Shown one piece after another: positions 1-7,935 of a stretch of 64,000 nucleotides of DNA; position 1 is the first letter of the stretch; every line of letters begins with the position of its first letter. The position numbers were made by a program, and so were the translations under genes. The notes beneath the pieces are model-generated. The model made no database searches. It was not told where the DNA came from and worked only from the letters and a program-made list of their open reading frames with translations. The stretch lies in NCBI RefSeq assembly GCF_030286555.1, contig NZ_JASVWF010000001.1, positions 62,001-126,000 on the forward strand, written 5' to 3'. The stretch is from Actinomycetospora termitidis. GTDB lineage: Bacteria > Actinomycetota > Actinomycetes > Mycobacteriales > Pseudonocardiaceae.

Positions 1-612
1 CTCTTCCACATGGTCGACACCCCCACCTGGCTCCTGGCGGTGGGCGACGCGACCGGGCGGGAGATCCCGTTCGGCGCCACGCTGGACGCCCTGGCCGAGG
101 CCGCCGCCCGCCCCGACGTCGCAGCCGCCCAGCAGGGACGGGACCTCTCCGACGCCGCCCACCGCGACGCGATGCGCACGTGGTTCGCCCAGGTGCCCGT
201 GCTGGCCGGGATCGAGGACGTCGCGGTCGACGTCCTCCGCGCGCCGGGGACCTGGATCCCCTACCCGGACACCGCCGCCGTCCTGACCGCGCTGGCCGAC
301 CGTGGGATCCGGGTGGGCGTGGTGTCCGACATCGGCTGGGACATCCGCACCCACGCCCGCGCGGCCGGGCTCGAGGACCTCGTCGGGACCTGGGTGCTCT
401 CCTGCGAGCTGGGCGTCGAGAAGCCGGACCCCGCGATGTTCACGACCGCCTGTACCGCGCTCGGCGTCGACCCGCGCGCGACGCTGATGGTCGGTGACAA
501 CCCGGGGCGCGACGGCGGGGCGGTGGCGGTGGGCTGCCGGACGTTCCTGCTGCCGAGCGAGTTCCGCCTCGGCGAGCGGGGACTCGGGGCCGTGACGGCC
601 CTGCTCGGCTGA
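1..612 (+). CDS. HAD-superfamily hydrolase, 5' end outside the window
   Basis: The frame is open to the left edge (codons for L-F-H precede the first Met at position 10), so the gene starts outside the window; 203 residues are visible. Haloacid dehalogenase motifs are present: the motif II Ser in VVSDIG, the motif III Lys in GVEKPDP and the motif IV acidic residues in MVGDNPGRDGG. The nucleophile motif (DxxGTLF-like) should lie just upstream, since LFH fits the residues that normally follow it. Family members are cytosolic phosphatases of small phosphorylated metabolites; the substrate cannot be read from sequence. It is convergent with the amidase gene, the stop codons being two bases apart. 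Confidence 0.85.
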   Translation, partial: LFHMVDTPTWLLAVGDATGREIPFGATLDALAEAAARPDVAAAQQGRDLSDAAHRDAMRTWFAQVPVLAGIEDVAVDVLRAPGTWIPYPDTAAVLTALADRGIRVGVVSDIGWDIRTHARAAGLEDLVGTWVLSCELGVEKPDPAMFTTACTALGVDPRATLMVGDNPGRDGGAVAVGCRTFLLPSEFRLGERGLGAVTALLG

Positions 613-614
613 CG

Positions 615-1403
615 TCAGCCGATCATCGACGCCAGGGCGGCGGCGAACCGCTGCTGCCCCGCGGGCGAGCGCGCGAGCGCGGCGTCGTCCGGGTTGCGCA
701 GGTTGGCGCACTCGACGAGGACCGTGGGGACCGTGGCGAGGTTGAGCCCGGCGATGTCGTCGCGGGGATCGAGCCCGTCCCGGCCGATGTAGGTGGCCGG
801 GGTGAACCCGGCACCGCGCATCCCCGTGACGGCGGCCGCGGCCAGCGCCCGGGCCGGCTCGCGCTGGGCCTCGTCCAGCGGCGGCGACGAGGTGAGGACG
901 TGGAAGCCGTGCCCCCGCGGCGCGGCCCCGTCGGCGTGCACCGAGATCACGGCGGCCGCCCCGGCCCGGGCGCCCGCCGCACCACGTTCGTCCACGCAGG
1001 GGCCGACGCCGGTGTCGTCGTCGCGGGTCAGGACGACCCGGAACCCCCGGCCCCGCAGGAGCTCGGCGAGGCGCTGCGAGACCGACCACGTGAAGGCGTG
1101 CTCCGGGTAGCCGTCGGCGGTCGACGCCCCGGTGGTGTTGCACGGCTTCGTCCCGCCCCGCCCGTCCGGCACCGGGCGCCCGATGGCCGCCGCGGCGCCG
1201 GCGTTGCCGCCGTTGTGGCCCGGGTCGATCACGATCGTCGCGCCCGGCGGGACCGCGAACGTGCCCGGGCGTGCGGGCGCCGCGCTCGTCGGAGGCGCCG
1301 CGGCGGGAGCCGGCGGCGGGACCGGCTGGGCGGGCGCGCTCCCCGGCCCGGCGCAGGCGGCGAGCACGACGACCAGGGCGGCGACCAGCACGGCGCGGGA
1401 CAC
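615..1403 (-). CDS. N-acetylmuramoyl-L-alanine amidase (Amidase_3), lipoprotein
   Basis: Zinc amidase that cleaves the amide bond between MurNAc and the stem peptide of peptidoglycan. The GTG at 1403 is chosen because it directly precedes a lipoprotein signal peptide with a lipobox (LAAC, Cys about residue 17); longer frames only add low-quality Arg-rich sequence. A Pro/Ala-rich linker to about residue 50 is followed by the Amidase_3 domain: zinc ligands His in IDPGHNGG, Glu in YPEHAF and His in ISVHADG, and the late catalytic Glu in VLVECANLRN. Length 262 aa is normal. It is probably anchored on the outer face of the membrane. Divergent from the PNKP-like gene at 1466. Confidence 0.88.
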   Translation of the reverse strand: MSRAVLVAALVVVLAACAGPGSAPAQPVPPPAPAAAPPTSAAPARPGTFAVPPGATIVIDPGHNGGNAGAAAAIGRPVPDGRGGTKPCNTTGASTADGYPEHAFTWSVSQRLAELLRGRGFRVVLTRDDDTGVGPCVDERGAAGARAGAAAVISVHADGAAPRGHGFHVLTSSPPLDEAQREPARALAAAAVTGMRGAGFTPATYIGRDGLDPRDDIAGLNLATVPTVLVECANLRNPDDAALARSPAGQQRFAAALASMIG

Positions 1404-1465
1404 GGGCGTCGATGGTGCCCGACCGGCCGTGCGGACGGTGGGAGCGCACCGCCAGGATCCGCCCC

Positions 1466-1896
1466 ATGGAGGAGGTGCTGCTCTGCGACGTCGACGGGAC
1501 GGTCGCCCTGCGCGCGGACCGGTCCCCGTACCCGGGCCCGGACGGCGAGCTCCGTCGGGCGAGGACCTCCCGCACCTCCCCGTGCTCCGGGTCCTGGACG
1601 ACCTGCGCCGCTCCACCCCGCGCGTGGTGTTCCTGTCCGGGCGGACGGAGGCGGCGCGCGTGCCGACCGAGTGGTGGCTGCACGCCCACGCCCTGGGTGG
1701 TCGGGAGTGGCCGGAGCTGTACCTGCGCGCGATCGGGGACACGCGGCCCGACGACGTCGTCAAGCGCGAGCTCTACGAGCGGCACGTGGCCGGACGGTTC
1801 GCGGTCCGGCTGGTCCTCGACGACCGTGACCGCGTCGTCGCGATGTGGCGCTCGCTCGGGCTGACCGTGCTGCAGGTGGCCGACGGCGACTTCTAG
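1466..1896 (+). pseudogene. PNKP-type HAD 3'-phosphatase, frameshifted
   Basis: From ATG 1466 the frame reads LLCDVDGTVALR, the HAD nucleophile motif of polynucleotide-kinase 3'-phosphatase-like proteins. After about position 1530 homology continues in another frame (GEDLPHLPVL, VVFLSGRTEAAR, RPDDVVKRELYERHV, LVLDDRDRVV) to the stop at 1896. Together the two halves give one normal-length phosphatase domain. A one-base loss between roughly 1526 and 1556 explains it. The uncorrected frame would end at 1864 as a 132-residue protein without motifs II-IV. Either a decayed gene or a sequencing error; in the family the domain removes phosphate from polynucleotide 3' ends or similar substrates. Confidence 0.75.
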
Positions 1897-3296
1897 GCGG
1901 CCGCGCGGCCCCGGAGCGCGGTGAGGGCGCCGAGCACCGCCACGACGCCCATCCCGCCGTAGAGGAACGTCGCCGACGACGCCGGGTCCGCGCCGCCGAG
2001 CGCCACCGCCACGCCCGCGAACGAGGCCCCGAGGGCGACCGCGAGCATCTGGACCATCGTGATCGCCGCCGAGGCCCGGTCCCCCTCGGCGTCGTCCGGG
2101 TCGTCGTCGGCGTCGTCCGCCGAACCGGTCGCCATCGCCCCCGCCGTGAGGTGCGGCCACGCCACCCCGACCCCGAGGCCCGCGAGGACGAGGCCGAGCG
2201 CCCACCACGCGACGCCGCCCGAGGTCTGGGTCACGGTCAGCAGCGCGAAGCCGACGACGGTGAGCAGCGGCCCGGTCCCGACGGCGAGGCGTCCCCGGCC
2301 GACCGAGGCGCTGGTCAGCTCGCCGACCACCCACCCGCACGCGAGCGCGACGCCGAGGAAGCCCGCGGCGAGCGGGGAGAGCCCGCCGAGGCGCTGACCG
2401 AACAGCGGGACGAAGGCCTCCACCGCGGACACCCAGATCAGCACCGCCGCCGTCACGTAGACCGCGGCCAGGGGGCCGCCCCGGGTGTAGGTCGCGAGCG
2501 GGAAGACCCGCGCGGCGCCCGGTCGACGCTCGTGGCGCACGAGTCCGCCGAGCAGCAGCAGCGCCACGACGAGCCCGCCCGCGGCGACGAGGATCCCGCG
2601 GGTGCCCACCCCGGACCCGGACACCGCGAGGCCGGAGACCGACAGCACGGCCGCCGCGGCGCCGACGAGCACGACGGAGAGCACCGGGAACGCGGTCCGC
2701 GCCCCCGCCGCCCGCGGGGCCGCACGGCGCAGGCCCGTGGGCACCGCCACCGCGACGAGCAGGGTGACCCCGACCATCGTCACGAAGGCCCCGCGCCAGA
2801 TCCCCGCCTCGGCGAAGACCCCGCCGAGGACGGGCCCGACGAGCAGGCCCACCCCCCACATCGCGGAGATCGCCGCACTGCCCCGGGTCCACAGTTCGCG
2901 CGGGAGCGCGGTCCGGAGCAGCGCGTAGGCCAGCCCGGCGAGCAGCCCGCCACCCGTTCCCTGGACCGCCCGCCCGACGAGCAGCACCGCCATCGACGGC
3001 GCCACGGCGTCGATCGCCGTGCCGAGGCCGAAGGCGAGCAGGGCCAGCAGGTAGGCCCGGCGCGCGGACCACGCCGCGAGCGCGCGGCCCGTCAGGGCGG
3101 ACGTCACCACGGCCGGCAGCAGGTACACGGTGACGACCCACGAGTAGAACCGCTCGCCGCCGATCTCGGCGATCGCGGACGGCAGGAGGCTCGCCGTCAC
3201 GTAGGTGTCCACGGCGAACAGCAGCACCCCGCCGCAGAGGACCCCCACCGCGCCGCGGCGCCCCGGGGCCACCAGCCCCGCCCATCCCGTCGTCAT
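1893..3296 (-). CDS. MFS transporter, DHA2/EmrB-like drug exporter
   Basis: A 467-residue integral membrane protein with many hydrophobic segments across its length. The conserved MFS stretch between helices 2 and 3 and the helix-5 pattern (GPVLGGVFAEAGIWRGAF, as in the drug:H+ antiporter motif C region) are visible. An acidic Asp/Glu-rich loop (SADDADDDPDD) lies in the C-terminal half. ATG 3296 is used because it starts directly before the first membrane segment; the frame continues upstream but only as a shadow of the sigma factor gene. Likely proton-driven efflux of hydrophobic compounds from the cell; the substrate is unknown. It overlaps the end of the PNKP-like gene by 4 bases (convergent). 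Confidence 0.85.
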   Translation of the reverse strand: MTTGWAGLVAPGRRGAVGVLCGGVLLFAVDTYVTASLLPSAIAEIGGERFYSWVVTVYLLPAVVTSALTGRALAAWSARRAYLLALLAFGLGTAIDAVAPSMAVLLVGRAVQGTGGGLLAGLAYALLRTALPRELWTRGSAAISAMWGVGLLVGPVLGGVFAEAGIWRGAFVTMVGVTLLVAVAVPTGLRRAAPRAAGARTAFPVLSVVLVGAAAAVLSVSGLAVSGSGVGTRGILVAAGGLVVALLLLGGLVRHERRPGAARVFPLATYTRGGPLAAVYVTAAVLIWVSAVEAFVPLFGQRLGGLSPLAAGFLGVALACGWVVGELTSASVGRGRLAVGTGPLLTVVGFALLTVTQTSGGVAWWALGLVLAGLGVGVAWPHLTAGAMATGSADDADDDPDDAEGDRASAAITMVQMLAVALGASFAGVAVALGGADPASSATFLYGGMGVVAVLGALTALRGRAAA

Positions 3297-3384
3297 CAAA
3301 GTGCTCCACGTCACACTGGTCGTCGTCGATCCGGGGCGGTCCCGTCCGTGGAGAGGATGACCACCGACCCCGGGGAGGCACACC

Positions 3385-3744
3385 GTGACGCAGTACCTGC
3401 TCGCCATCCAGCAGCCCGACGATCCGACCGACCCGGAGCCGCAGCGCCCCGACGACGAGACCCTCGCCCGCATCATGCGCGACGTGGAGCAGGTCCGCAC
3501 CGACATGCGCGACGCCGGGGTCTGGGTGTTCTCGGGTGGGCTCGCCGCGGCGGCGAGCGCGACCGTCGTCCGCACCCGCGGCGACGAGGTGCTGCTCACC
3601 GACGGGCCGTACGCCGAGGGCAAGGAGCACATCGGGGGCCTGACGATCCTCGACTGCGCCGACCTCGACGAGGCGTTGCATTGGGCCGGCCGGCTCTCCC
3701 GGGCGATCCACCCGCTGCCCGTCGAGGTGCGGCCGTTCCAGTGA
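3385..3744 (+). CDS. YCII-related (DGPF) protein, partner of ECF42-type sigma factor
   Basis: A 119-residue protein of the YciI/DGPF family, recognised by TDGPYAEGKE near residues 72-81 and the surrounding ferredoxin-like fold pattern (MTQYLLAIQ at the N-terminus, GGLTILDCADLDEAL). The last bases of its stop codon overlap the GTG of the downstream sigma factor (GTGA at 3741-3744), so the two are translationally coupled. In actinobacteria DGPF proteins are the hallmark neighbours of ECF42 sigma factors and are thought to be part of that regulon; their biochemical role is not established. A purine-rich ribosome site (GGGGAGG) precedes ATG 3385. Confidence 0.88.
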   Translation: MTQYLLAIQQPDDPTDPEPQRPDDETLARIMRDVEQVRTDMRDAGVWVFSGGLAAAASATVVRTRGDEVLLTDGPYAEGKEHIGGLTILDCADLDEALHWAGRLSRAIHPLPVEVRPFQ

Positions 3745-4961
3745 GCACCGCGGAGGTCTTCGCCGCCGAGTACGGCCGGTGCGTGGCGACCCTCACCCGC
3801 CTCCTCGGCGACATCGACCTCGCCGAGGAGGCCGTGGCCGACGCGTTCGCGGTGGCGGTCGAGCACTGGGCCGGGGGCGTCCCGCCCAACCCCGGCGGCT
3901 GGATCGTCACGACCGCGCGACGGCGGGCGATCGACCGGATCCGACGGGAGAGGGCGCGGGAACCGAAGGAGGGGGACGCCGTGCGGCTGCTGGACGACAC
4001 CGGTCCCGACGAGGACCACGGTCCCATCGAGGACGACCGGCTGCGGATGCTGTTCACCTGCTGCCACCCCGCCCTGGCGGCCCCCGCGCGGGTGGCGCTG
4101 ACGCTGCGCCTGCTCGGCGGGCTGGAGGTCCCGGCGATCGCGCGGGCGTTCCTCACCGCGGAGCCGACGATCGCGCAGCGGATCGTGCGGGCCAAGGTGA
4201 AGATCCGCGACGCCCGCATCCCGTACCGGGTCCCGCGGGCGGCCGACCTGCCCGACCGGCTGGCGTCCGTGCTCGCGGTGATCTACCTGATCTCCACCGA
4301 GGGGCACACCGGCACCACCGACCCGACGCGGCCCGACCTCGCCGCGGAGGCGCTCCGCCTCGCCCGCCTGGTCGCCGACCTCATGCCCGACGAGCCCGAG
4401 GCGCTCGGCCTGCTCGCCCTGCTGCTGCTCACCGAGGCCCGCCGGCCCGCACGCGTGGCCGACGACGGGTCCCTGGTGCGCCTCGACGACCAGGACCGCT
4501 CGGCCTGGGACGCCGCGATGATCGCCGAGGGACACGAGCTGGTGCGCCGCTGCCTGCGCCGCGACCGGCCGGGCCGCTACCAGCTGCAGGCCGCGATCAA
4601 CGCCGTGCACACCGACGCGGCCCGGGCGCAGGACACCGACTGGACGCAGATCCTGGCGCTGTACGACCAGCTCGCCGTGCTCGACCCGGGGCCGGTCGTC
4701 GCCCTGAACCGCGCCGTCGCGCTCGCCGAGGTGCACGGCCCGGCGGCCGGCCTCGCCGTCGTCGACACCCTCGACGCGCCGCGGTACCACCTGCTCGACG
4801 CCGTCCGGGCGGACCTGCTGGACCGGCTGGGGCGGCACGACGAGGCCGGGGCCGCCCGCGCCGAGGCGCTGGGCAAGACCGACAACCCCGCCGAGCGGGC
4901 GCTGCTGCGGGACGCGGGCCGTCGGCCGCGACACGTTCGGAAATCCTCCCGCGGCCTGTAG
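3741..4961 (+). CDS. RNA polymerase sigma factor, ECF42-like with C-terminal extension
   Basis: A 406-residue extracytoplasmic-function sigma factor. Region 2 occupies about residues 1-70 (FAAEYGRCVATLTRLLGDID, then WIVTTARRRAIDRIRR) and region 4 about residues 100-160 (ALTLRLLGGLEVPAIARAF, IAQRIVRAKVKIR). The remaining ~240 residues are the DUF6596/TPR-like extension typical of ECF42 members, with RYQLQAAINAVH and LNRAVALAEV. GTG 3741 is set by the 4-base overlap with the DGPF gene and by the first conserved residues. There is no anti-sigma factor next to it, consistent with ECF42, where the extension itself is required for activity. Function: promoter recognition for a small regulon that usually includes DGPF genes. 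Confidence 0.9.
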   Translation: MSTAEVFAAEYGRCVATLTRLLGDIDLAEEAVADAFAVAVEHWAGGVPPNPGGWIVTTARRRAIDRIRRERAREPKEGDAVRLLDDTGPDEDHGPIEDDRLRMLFTCCHPALAAPARVALTLRLLGGLEVPAIARAFLTAEPTIAQRIVRAKVKIRDARIPYRVPRAADLPDRLASVLAVIYLISTEGHTGTTDPTRPDLAAEALRLARLVADLMPDEPEALGLLALLLLTEARRPARVADDGSLVRLDDQDRSAWDAAMIAEGHELVRRCLRRDRPGRYQLQAAINAVHTDAARAQDTDWTQILALYDQLAVLDPGPVVALNRAVALAEVHGPAAGLAVVDTLDAPRYHLLDAVRADLLDRLGRHDEAGAARAEALGKTDNPAERALLRDAGRRPRHVRKSSRGL

Positions 4962-5003
4962 TCTCCTGCGTTCGGACCGTCACCGAACCCGGAGGACACC
5001 GGC

Positions 5004-5909
5004 GTGGCCGAGAAGGCTGTCGAGGAGCCCGAGGGCTCCGACGTTCCTGGCGGTCCGGACGACCCGGGGCCGACGGCCCGGCGGATCATCGTCGGGGCCC
5101 AGCTCAAGCGGATGCGCGAGCACGCCTCGGTCACCCGCGCCGCGGCGGGTTACCACATCCGCGGCAGCGAGTCGAAGATCAGCCGCATGGAGTCGGGCAA
5201 GGTCGGCTTCAAGCGCCGCGACGTCGACGACCTGCTGACCCTCTACGGCGAGGGCGACACCGACCGTCGCGCCCGGCTGCTCGACCTCGCCACGCAGGCC
5301 AACGAGGCCGGCTGGTGGCAGCGCCCCGGCGAGGCCGTGCCGGACTGGTTCTCCGAGTACGTGGGCCTCGAGTCGGCGGCGGTCCGCATCCAGACCTACG
5401 AGCTGCTGTTCGTCCCCGGTCTGCTGCAGACGGCCGACTACGCCCGGGCGATCGTCACGCGCGGGCGCCCCGACGAGGCCACGCCGACCCACGAGGAGCG
5501 GGTCGACGTCCGGATGAAGCGCCAGCGCGTCCTCGCCCGACCGGACGCCCCTCGGCTGTGGGCGGTCGTCGAGGAGTCGGTGCTCCACCGGCCGATCGGC
5601 GGGCACGCGGTCCTGGCCGCCCAGCTCGAGCACCTCGCAGAGATGTCCCGGCGCCCGAACATCACGCTGCAGGTCCTGCCCTCGGAGCTCTCGGGCTACG
5701 GCAGCGAGGCGGCGTTCACGATGCTGCGCTTCGCCGAGCCCGACGTCCCCGACATCACCTACATCGAGGGCCTCACCGGGGCGCTCTACCTCGACCGTCG
5801 CGCCGAGGTCGAGGAGTACTCGCGGTCGATGGAGGAGCTCACCATCGACGCGTTGAGCCCGGACGAGACCCGCAGCCTGCTCGCCAAGCTCCGCACGGGC
5901 CTCGACTGA
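5004..5909 (+). CDS. XRE-family regulator with DUF5753 domain
   Basis: A 301-residue cytosolic regulator. A helix-turn-helix of the XRE type occupies about residues 30-85 (ISRMESGKVGFKRRDVDDLL) and a DUF5753 domain follows (WWQRPGEAVPDWFSEYVGLE, then LLFVPGLLQTADYARAI). GTG 5004 has a GGAGGA Shine-Dalgarno at 4991-4996. Such regulators occur next to DUF397 proteins in streptomycetes and Pseudonocardiales; some pairs (for example Scr1-Scr2 in Streptomyces coelicolor) affect antibiotic production and development. The DUF397 gene lies 92 bases downstream. The signal sensed is unknown. Confidence 0.9.
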   Translation: MAEKAVEEPEGSDVPGGPDDPGPTARRIIVGAQLKRMREHASVTRAAAGYHIRGSESKISRMESGKVGFKRRDVDDLLTLYGEGDTDRRARLLDLATQANEAGWWQRPGEAVPDWFSEYVGLESAAVRIQTYELLFVPGLLQTADYARAIVTRGRPDEATPTHEERVDVRMKRQRVLARPDAPRLWAVVEESVLHRPIGGHAVLAAQLEHLAEMSRRPNITLQVLPSELSGYGSEAAFTMLRFAEPDVPDITYIEGLTGALYLDRRAEVEEYSRSMEELTIDALSPDETRSLLAKLRTGLD

Positions 5910-6001
5910 TCGTCGGACGAGAGCTTCTGCACATGCAGACGGCTCTCGCCGGTGTTAGCGTCATCCGCACTGCACGGCTCCAGCGCGGACGGGACTCCAC
6001 C

Positions 6002-6238
6002 ATGCACACCACGGCCTCGCGCCTCGCCGGCGCCGCCTGGCGCCGCAGCCGGCACAGCGGCAAGCAGGGCAACTGCGTCGAGCTCGCCCCGGCCGACCGT
6101 GCTGCCGCCGGACACGTGGCCGTGCGCAACTCCCGCTTCCCCGACGAGCCGGCCCTGCTGCTCACGCGCACCGACCTCGCCGCCCTGCTCTCCGAGGTCC
6201 GCGCCGGACGGTTCGACGACCTCCTCGAGGGCGCGTGA
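6002..6238 (+). CDS. DUF397 domain protein
   Basis: A 78-residue small protein matching the DUF397 pattern: WRRSRHSGKQGNCVELAP near the N-terminus, VAVRNSRFPDEPALLLTR in the middle and a final FDDLLEG. ATG 6002 is the first plausible start. DUF397 proteins are the usual partners of XRE/DUF5753 regulators and may modulate them; the regulator lies directly upstream. Its TGA overlaps the ATG of the next small gene (TGATG at 6236-6240), so both are probably cotranslated. The gap of 92 bases after the regulator may hold a promoter, but none is obvious. Confidence 0.88.
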   Translation: MHTTASRLAGAAWRRSRHSGKQGNCVELAPADRAAAGHVAVRNSRFPDEPALLLTRTDLAALLSEVRAGRFDDLLEGA

Positions 6239-6495
6239 TGGGATGCCCGCTGCCGGTCGACCGGGCGCACTGGCTCACCTGCGCCCTCGACGGACGCGAC
6301 CACGCCGTCGTCGAGGCCGACCCGCACTCCGGTGCCCACCTCGCCGCGTGCGCCCGCACGGTGTGGGCGTCCTCGCTGGCCAGCCCGCCCGCCTCCCGGT
6401 GCCCGGACTGCGCCGGCGTCACGGGGGAGGGGCGGAGCGTCGAGCGGCGCGCCTCGACGCTGCTCGACCGGCTACGCGGGCCGCGCACCGCCTGA
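6238..6495 (+). CDS. Small Cys/His protein, probable zinc-binding, in DUF397 locus
   Basis: An 85-residue protein starting at ATG 6238 (a GTG three bases upstream is the alternative), coupled to the DUF397 stop codon. It contains HWLTC near the N-terminus, HLAACAR in the middle and a CPDC pair after that, so it may bind one zinc ion. Small proteins of this type (HW...H...C...CPDC) follow DUF397 or XRE genes in Pseudonocardiales. No enzymatic motif is seen. The tail is basic (RRASTLLDRLRG). Its role is unknown; the context suggests a part in the XRE/DUF397 regulatory unit. It is convergent with the acyltransferase at 6511. Confidence 0.7.
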   Translation: MGCPLPVDRAHWLTCALDGRDHAVVEADPHSGAHLAACARTVWASSLASPPASRCPDCAGVTGEGRSVERRASTLLDRLRGPRTA

Positions 6496-6510
6496 GCGGA
6501 GGCCGTGTCC

Positions 6511-7935
6511 TCAGGCGTGCAGCGTCGGGTCCGGCGGGGCCTCCGGTCCGAGGGACAGCACCTCGACGAAGCCTTCGACCAGGCATCGACCGAAGAGCTC
6601 GCGGTCGGTGATCGCGGCCGGGTCGATGTTCGCGCCCACGCAGCAGACCTCGCCGTGGGTGAGCATCGTGATCATCGCCGCGCAGCCGGGCCGCGGCGCG
6701 TAGGGGTACACCCGCTCCACCCGCGCCCCCGCGAGGAACACCTCCTCGCGGATGCCCGGGACGTTCGAGGCCTGCAGGTCGTTGCCCTTCGTGATCCCCC
6801 CGGCCACCGCGGCGATCACGGAGCCGGGCAGCCGGGAGAGCAGCGGCGACACGAGGCCCACATCGTCGGCGGCGGGCTCGGCGCGGCCGCGGGCGACGTC
6901 GGCCGCGATCCGGGCCATGCGCGCCGCCGGGTCCTTCTCGTCGATCCGACCCGCGAGGCGCAGCGAGGCGATCCGGTTGCCGCCGGCATCGTCGTCGTCG
7001 GCGCGCAGCGACACCGGGATGGCCATCCGGATCTCGTCGGTCGGGGCGCCCATCGCCTCGTGGTAGAGCCGGAACGCGCCGAGCAGGGCCGCGACGTAGG
7101 CGTCGTTGACGCTGCCCCCGCCGGCCTTCGCGGCCGCCCGGAACGGCGCGAACGGCAGCTCCAGCGCCACGAACCGCCAGTCCGGTCCGCGCTCCGCGAG
7201 CAGCGGCGACGCCGTGCCGCCGGGGTCGCCGATCACCCGGATCGCGGACAGCCCGAACGCCACGGCCTCCCGCGCCCTCGCGATCGGGTCGCGCAGCGCG
7301 GCCCCCACGGCGCGCACCATGTGCACCGGCACCGAGGCGAGCGCCTCGGCGTCGTGGCGGACCTGCCGACCGAGCGCGGTCCACGGGCCGACGCCGTCCC
7401 CGGTCGGTGGGTCGGGCTGCGGCTTGTCCGGATCGGTCTCGCGGTGCCGGTTGAGGAGCCCGGAGAACAGCTGCACGCCGCCGAGGCCGTCGGTGGTGGC
7501 GTGGTGCATCTTCAGCAGGTACGCCGCCCTCCCGTCGGGCAGGCCCTCGACGAGGAGGGCCTCCCACGGCGGGCGCTGCCGGTCGAACGGGGTGGTGGCG
7601 AGGTGTTCGGCGGCCTCCAGCACGCCGGACCACCCGGTGCCCTCCGGCACCCGGACCCGGCGGACGTGCCGGTCGAGGTCGAAGTCGGGGTCGGCGGCCC
7701 ACACGGGGGTGCCGAGTCCCAGCGGTGGCTCGACCACCCGCTTGCGGAACCGGGGCACCATCCGGGTCGCCCAGTCGTGCGCGGCGACCAGGCGGGGCCA
7801 GTCCGGCGACGAGTCCAGGGCCGCGACGGCGACCATCGTCGAGCGCAGGGCGGGATCGGCCTCCGCGCGCCACATCAGCGTCTCGAAGGGCGACATCTCG
7901 TCGGCGTCGGCCCACGACATCGGGGTCTCGGTCAT
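6511..7935 (-). CDS. Wax ester synthase / diacylglycerol acyltransferase (WS/DGAT)
   Basis: A 474-residue acyltransferase that transfers acyl groups from acyl-CoA to diacylglycerol or fatty alcohols, making triacylglycerol or wax esters at the membrane/lipid-droplet surface. The catalytic HHxxxDG motif is intact (HHATTDG, residues about 144-150), with PPWEALLVEGL before it and the family pattern NRIASLRL and SNVPGIREEVFLAG in the C-terminal half. ATG 7935 overlaps the stop of the upstream acyltransferase gene by 4 bases (7932-7935). It is the third gene of a plsB / HAD-AGPAT / WS-DGAT operon with the same order as Rv2482c-Rv2484c of Mycobacterium tuberculosis, which supports a storage-lipid role. 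Confidence 0.92.
   Translation of the reverse strand: MTETPMSWADADEMSPFETLMWRAEADPALRSTMVAVAALDSSPDWPRLVAAHDWATRMVPRFRKRVVEPPLGLGTPVWAADPDFDLDRHVRRVRVPEGTGWSGVLEAAEHLATTPFDRQRPPWEALLVEGLPDGRAAYLLKMHHATTDGLGGVQLFSGLLNRHRETDPDKPQPDPPTGDGVGPWTALGRQVRHDAEALASVPVHMVRAVGAALRDPIARAREAVAFGLSAIRVIGDPGGTASPLLAERGPDWRFVALELPFAPFRAAAKAGGGSVNDAYVAALLGAFRLYHEAMGAPTDEIRMAIPVSLRADDDDAGGNRIASLRLAGRIDEKDPAARMARIAADVARGRAEPAADDVGLVSPLLSRLPGSVIAAVAGGITKGNDLQASNVPGIREEVFLAGARVERVYPYAPRPGCAAMITMLTHGEVCCVGANIDPAAITDRELFGRCLVEGFVEVLSLGPEAPPDPTLHA

Noticed and set aside
1893-4934. A 1013-codon minus-strand frame joining the MFS gene to sequence opposite the sigma factor
   Set aside because: The upstream two thirds is low-complexity antisense of the sigma and DGPF genes; the MFS protein starts cleanly at ATG 3296.
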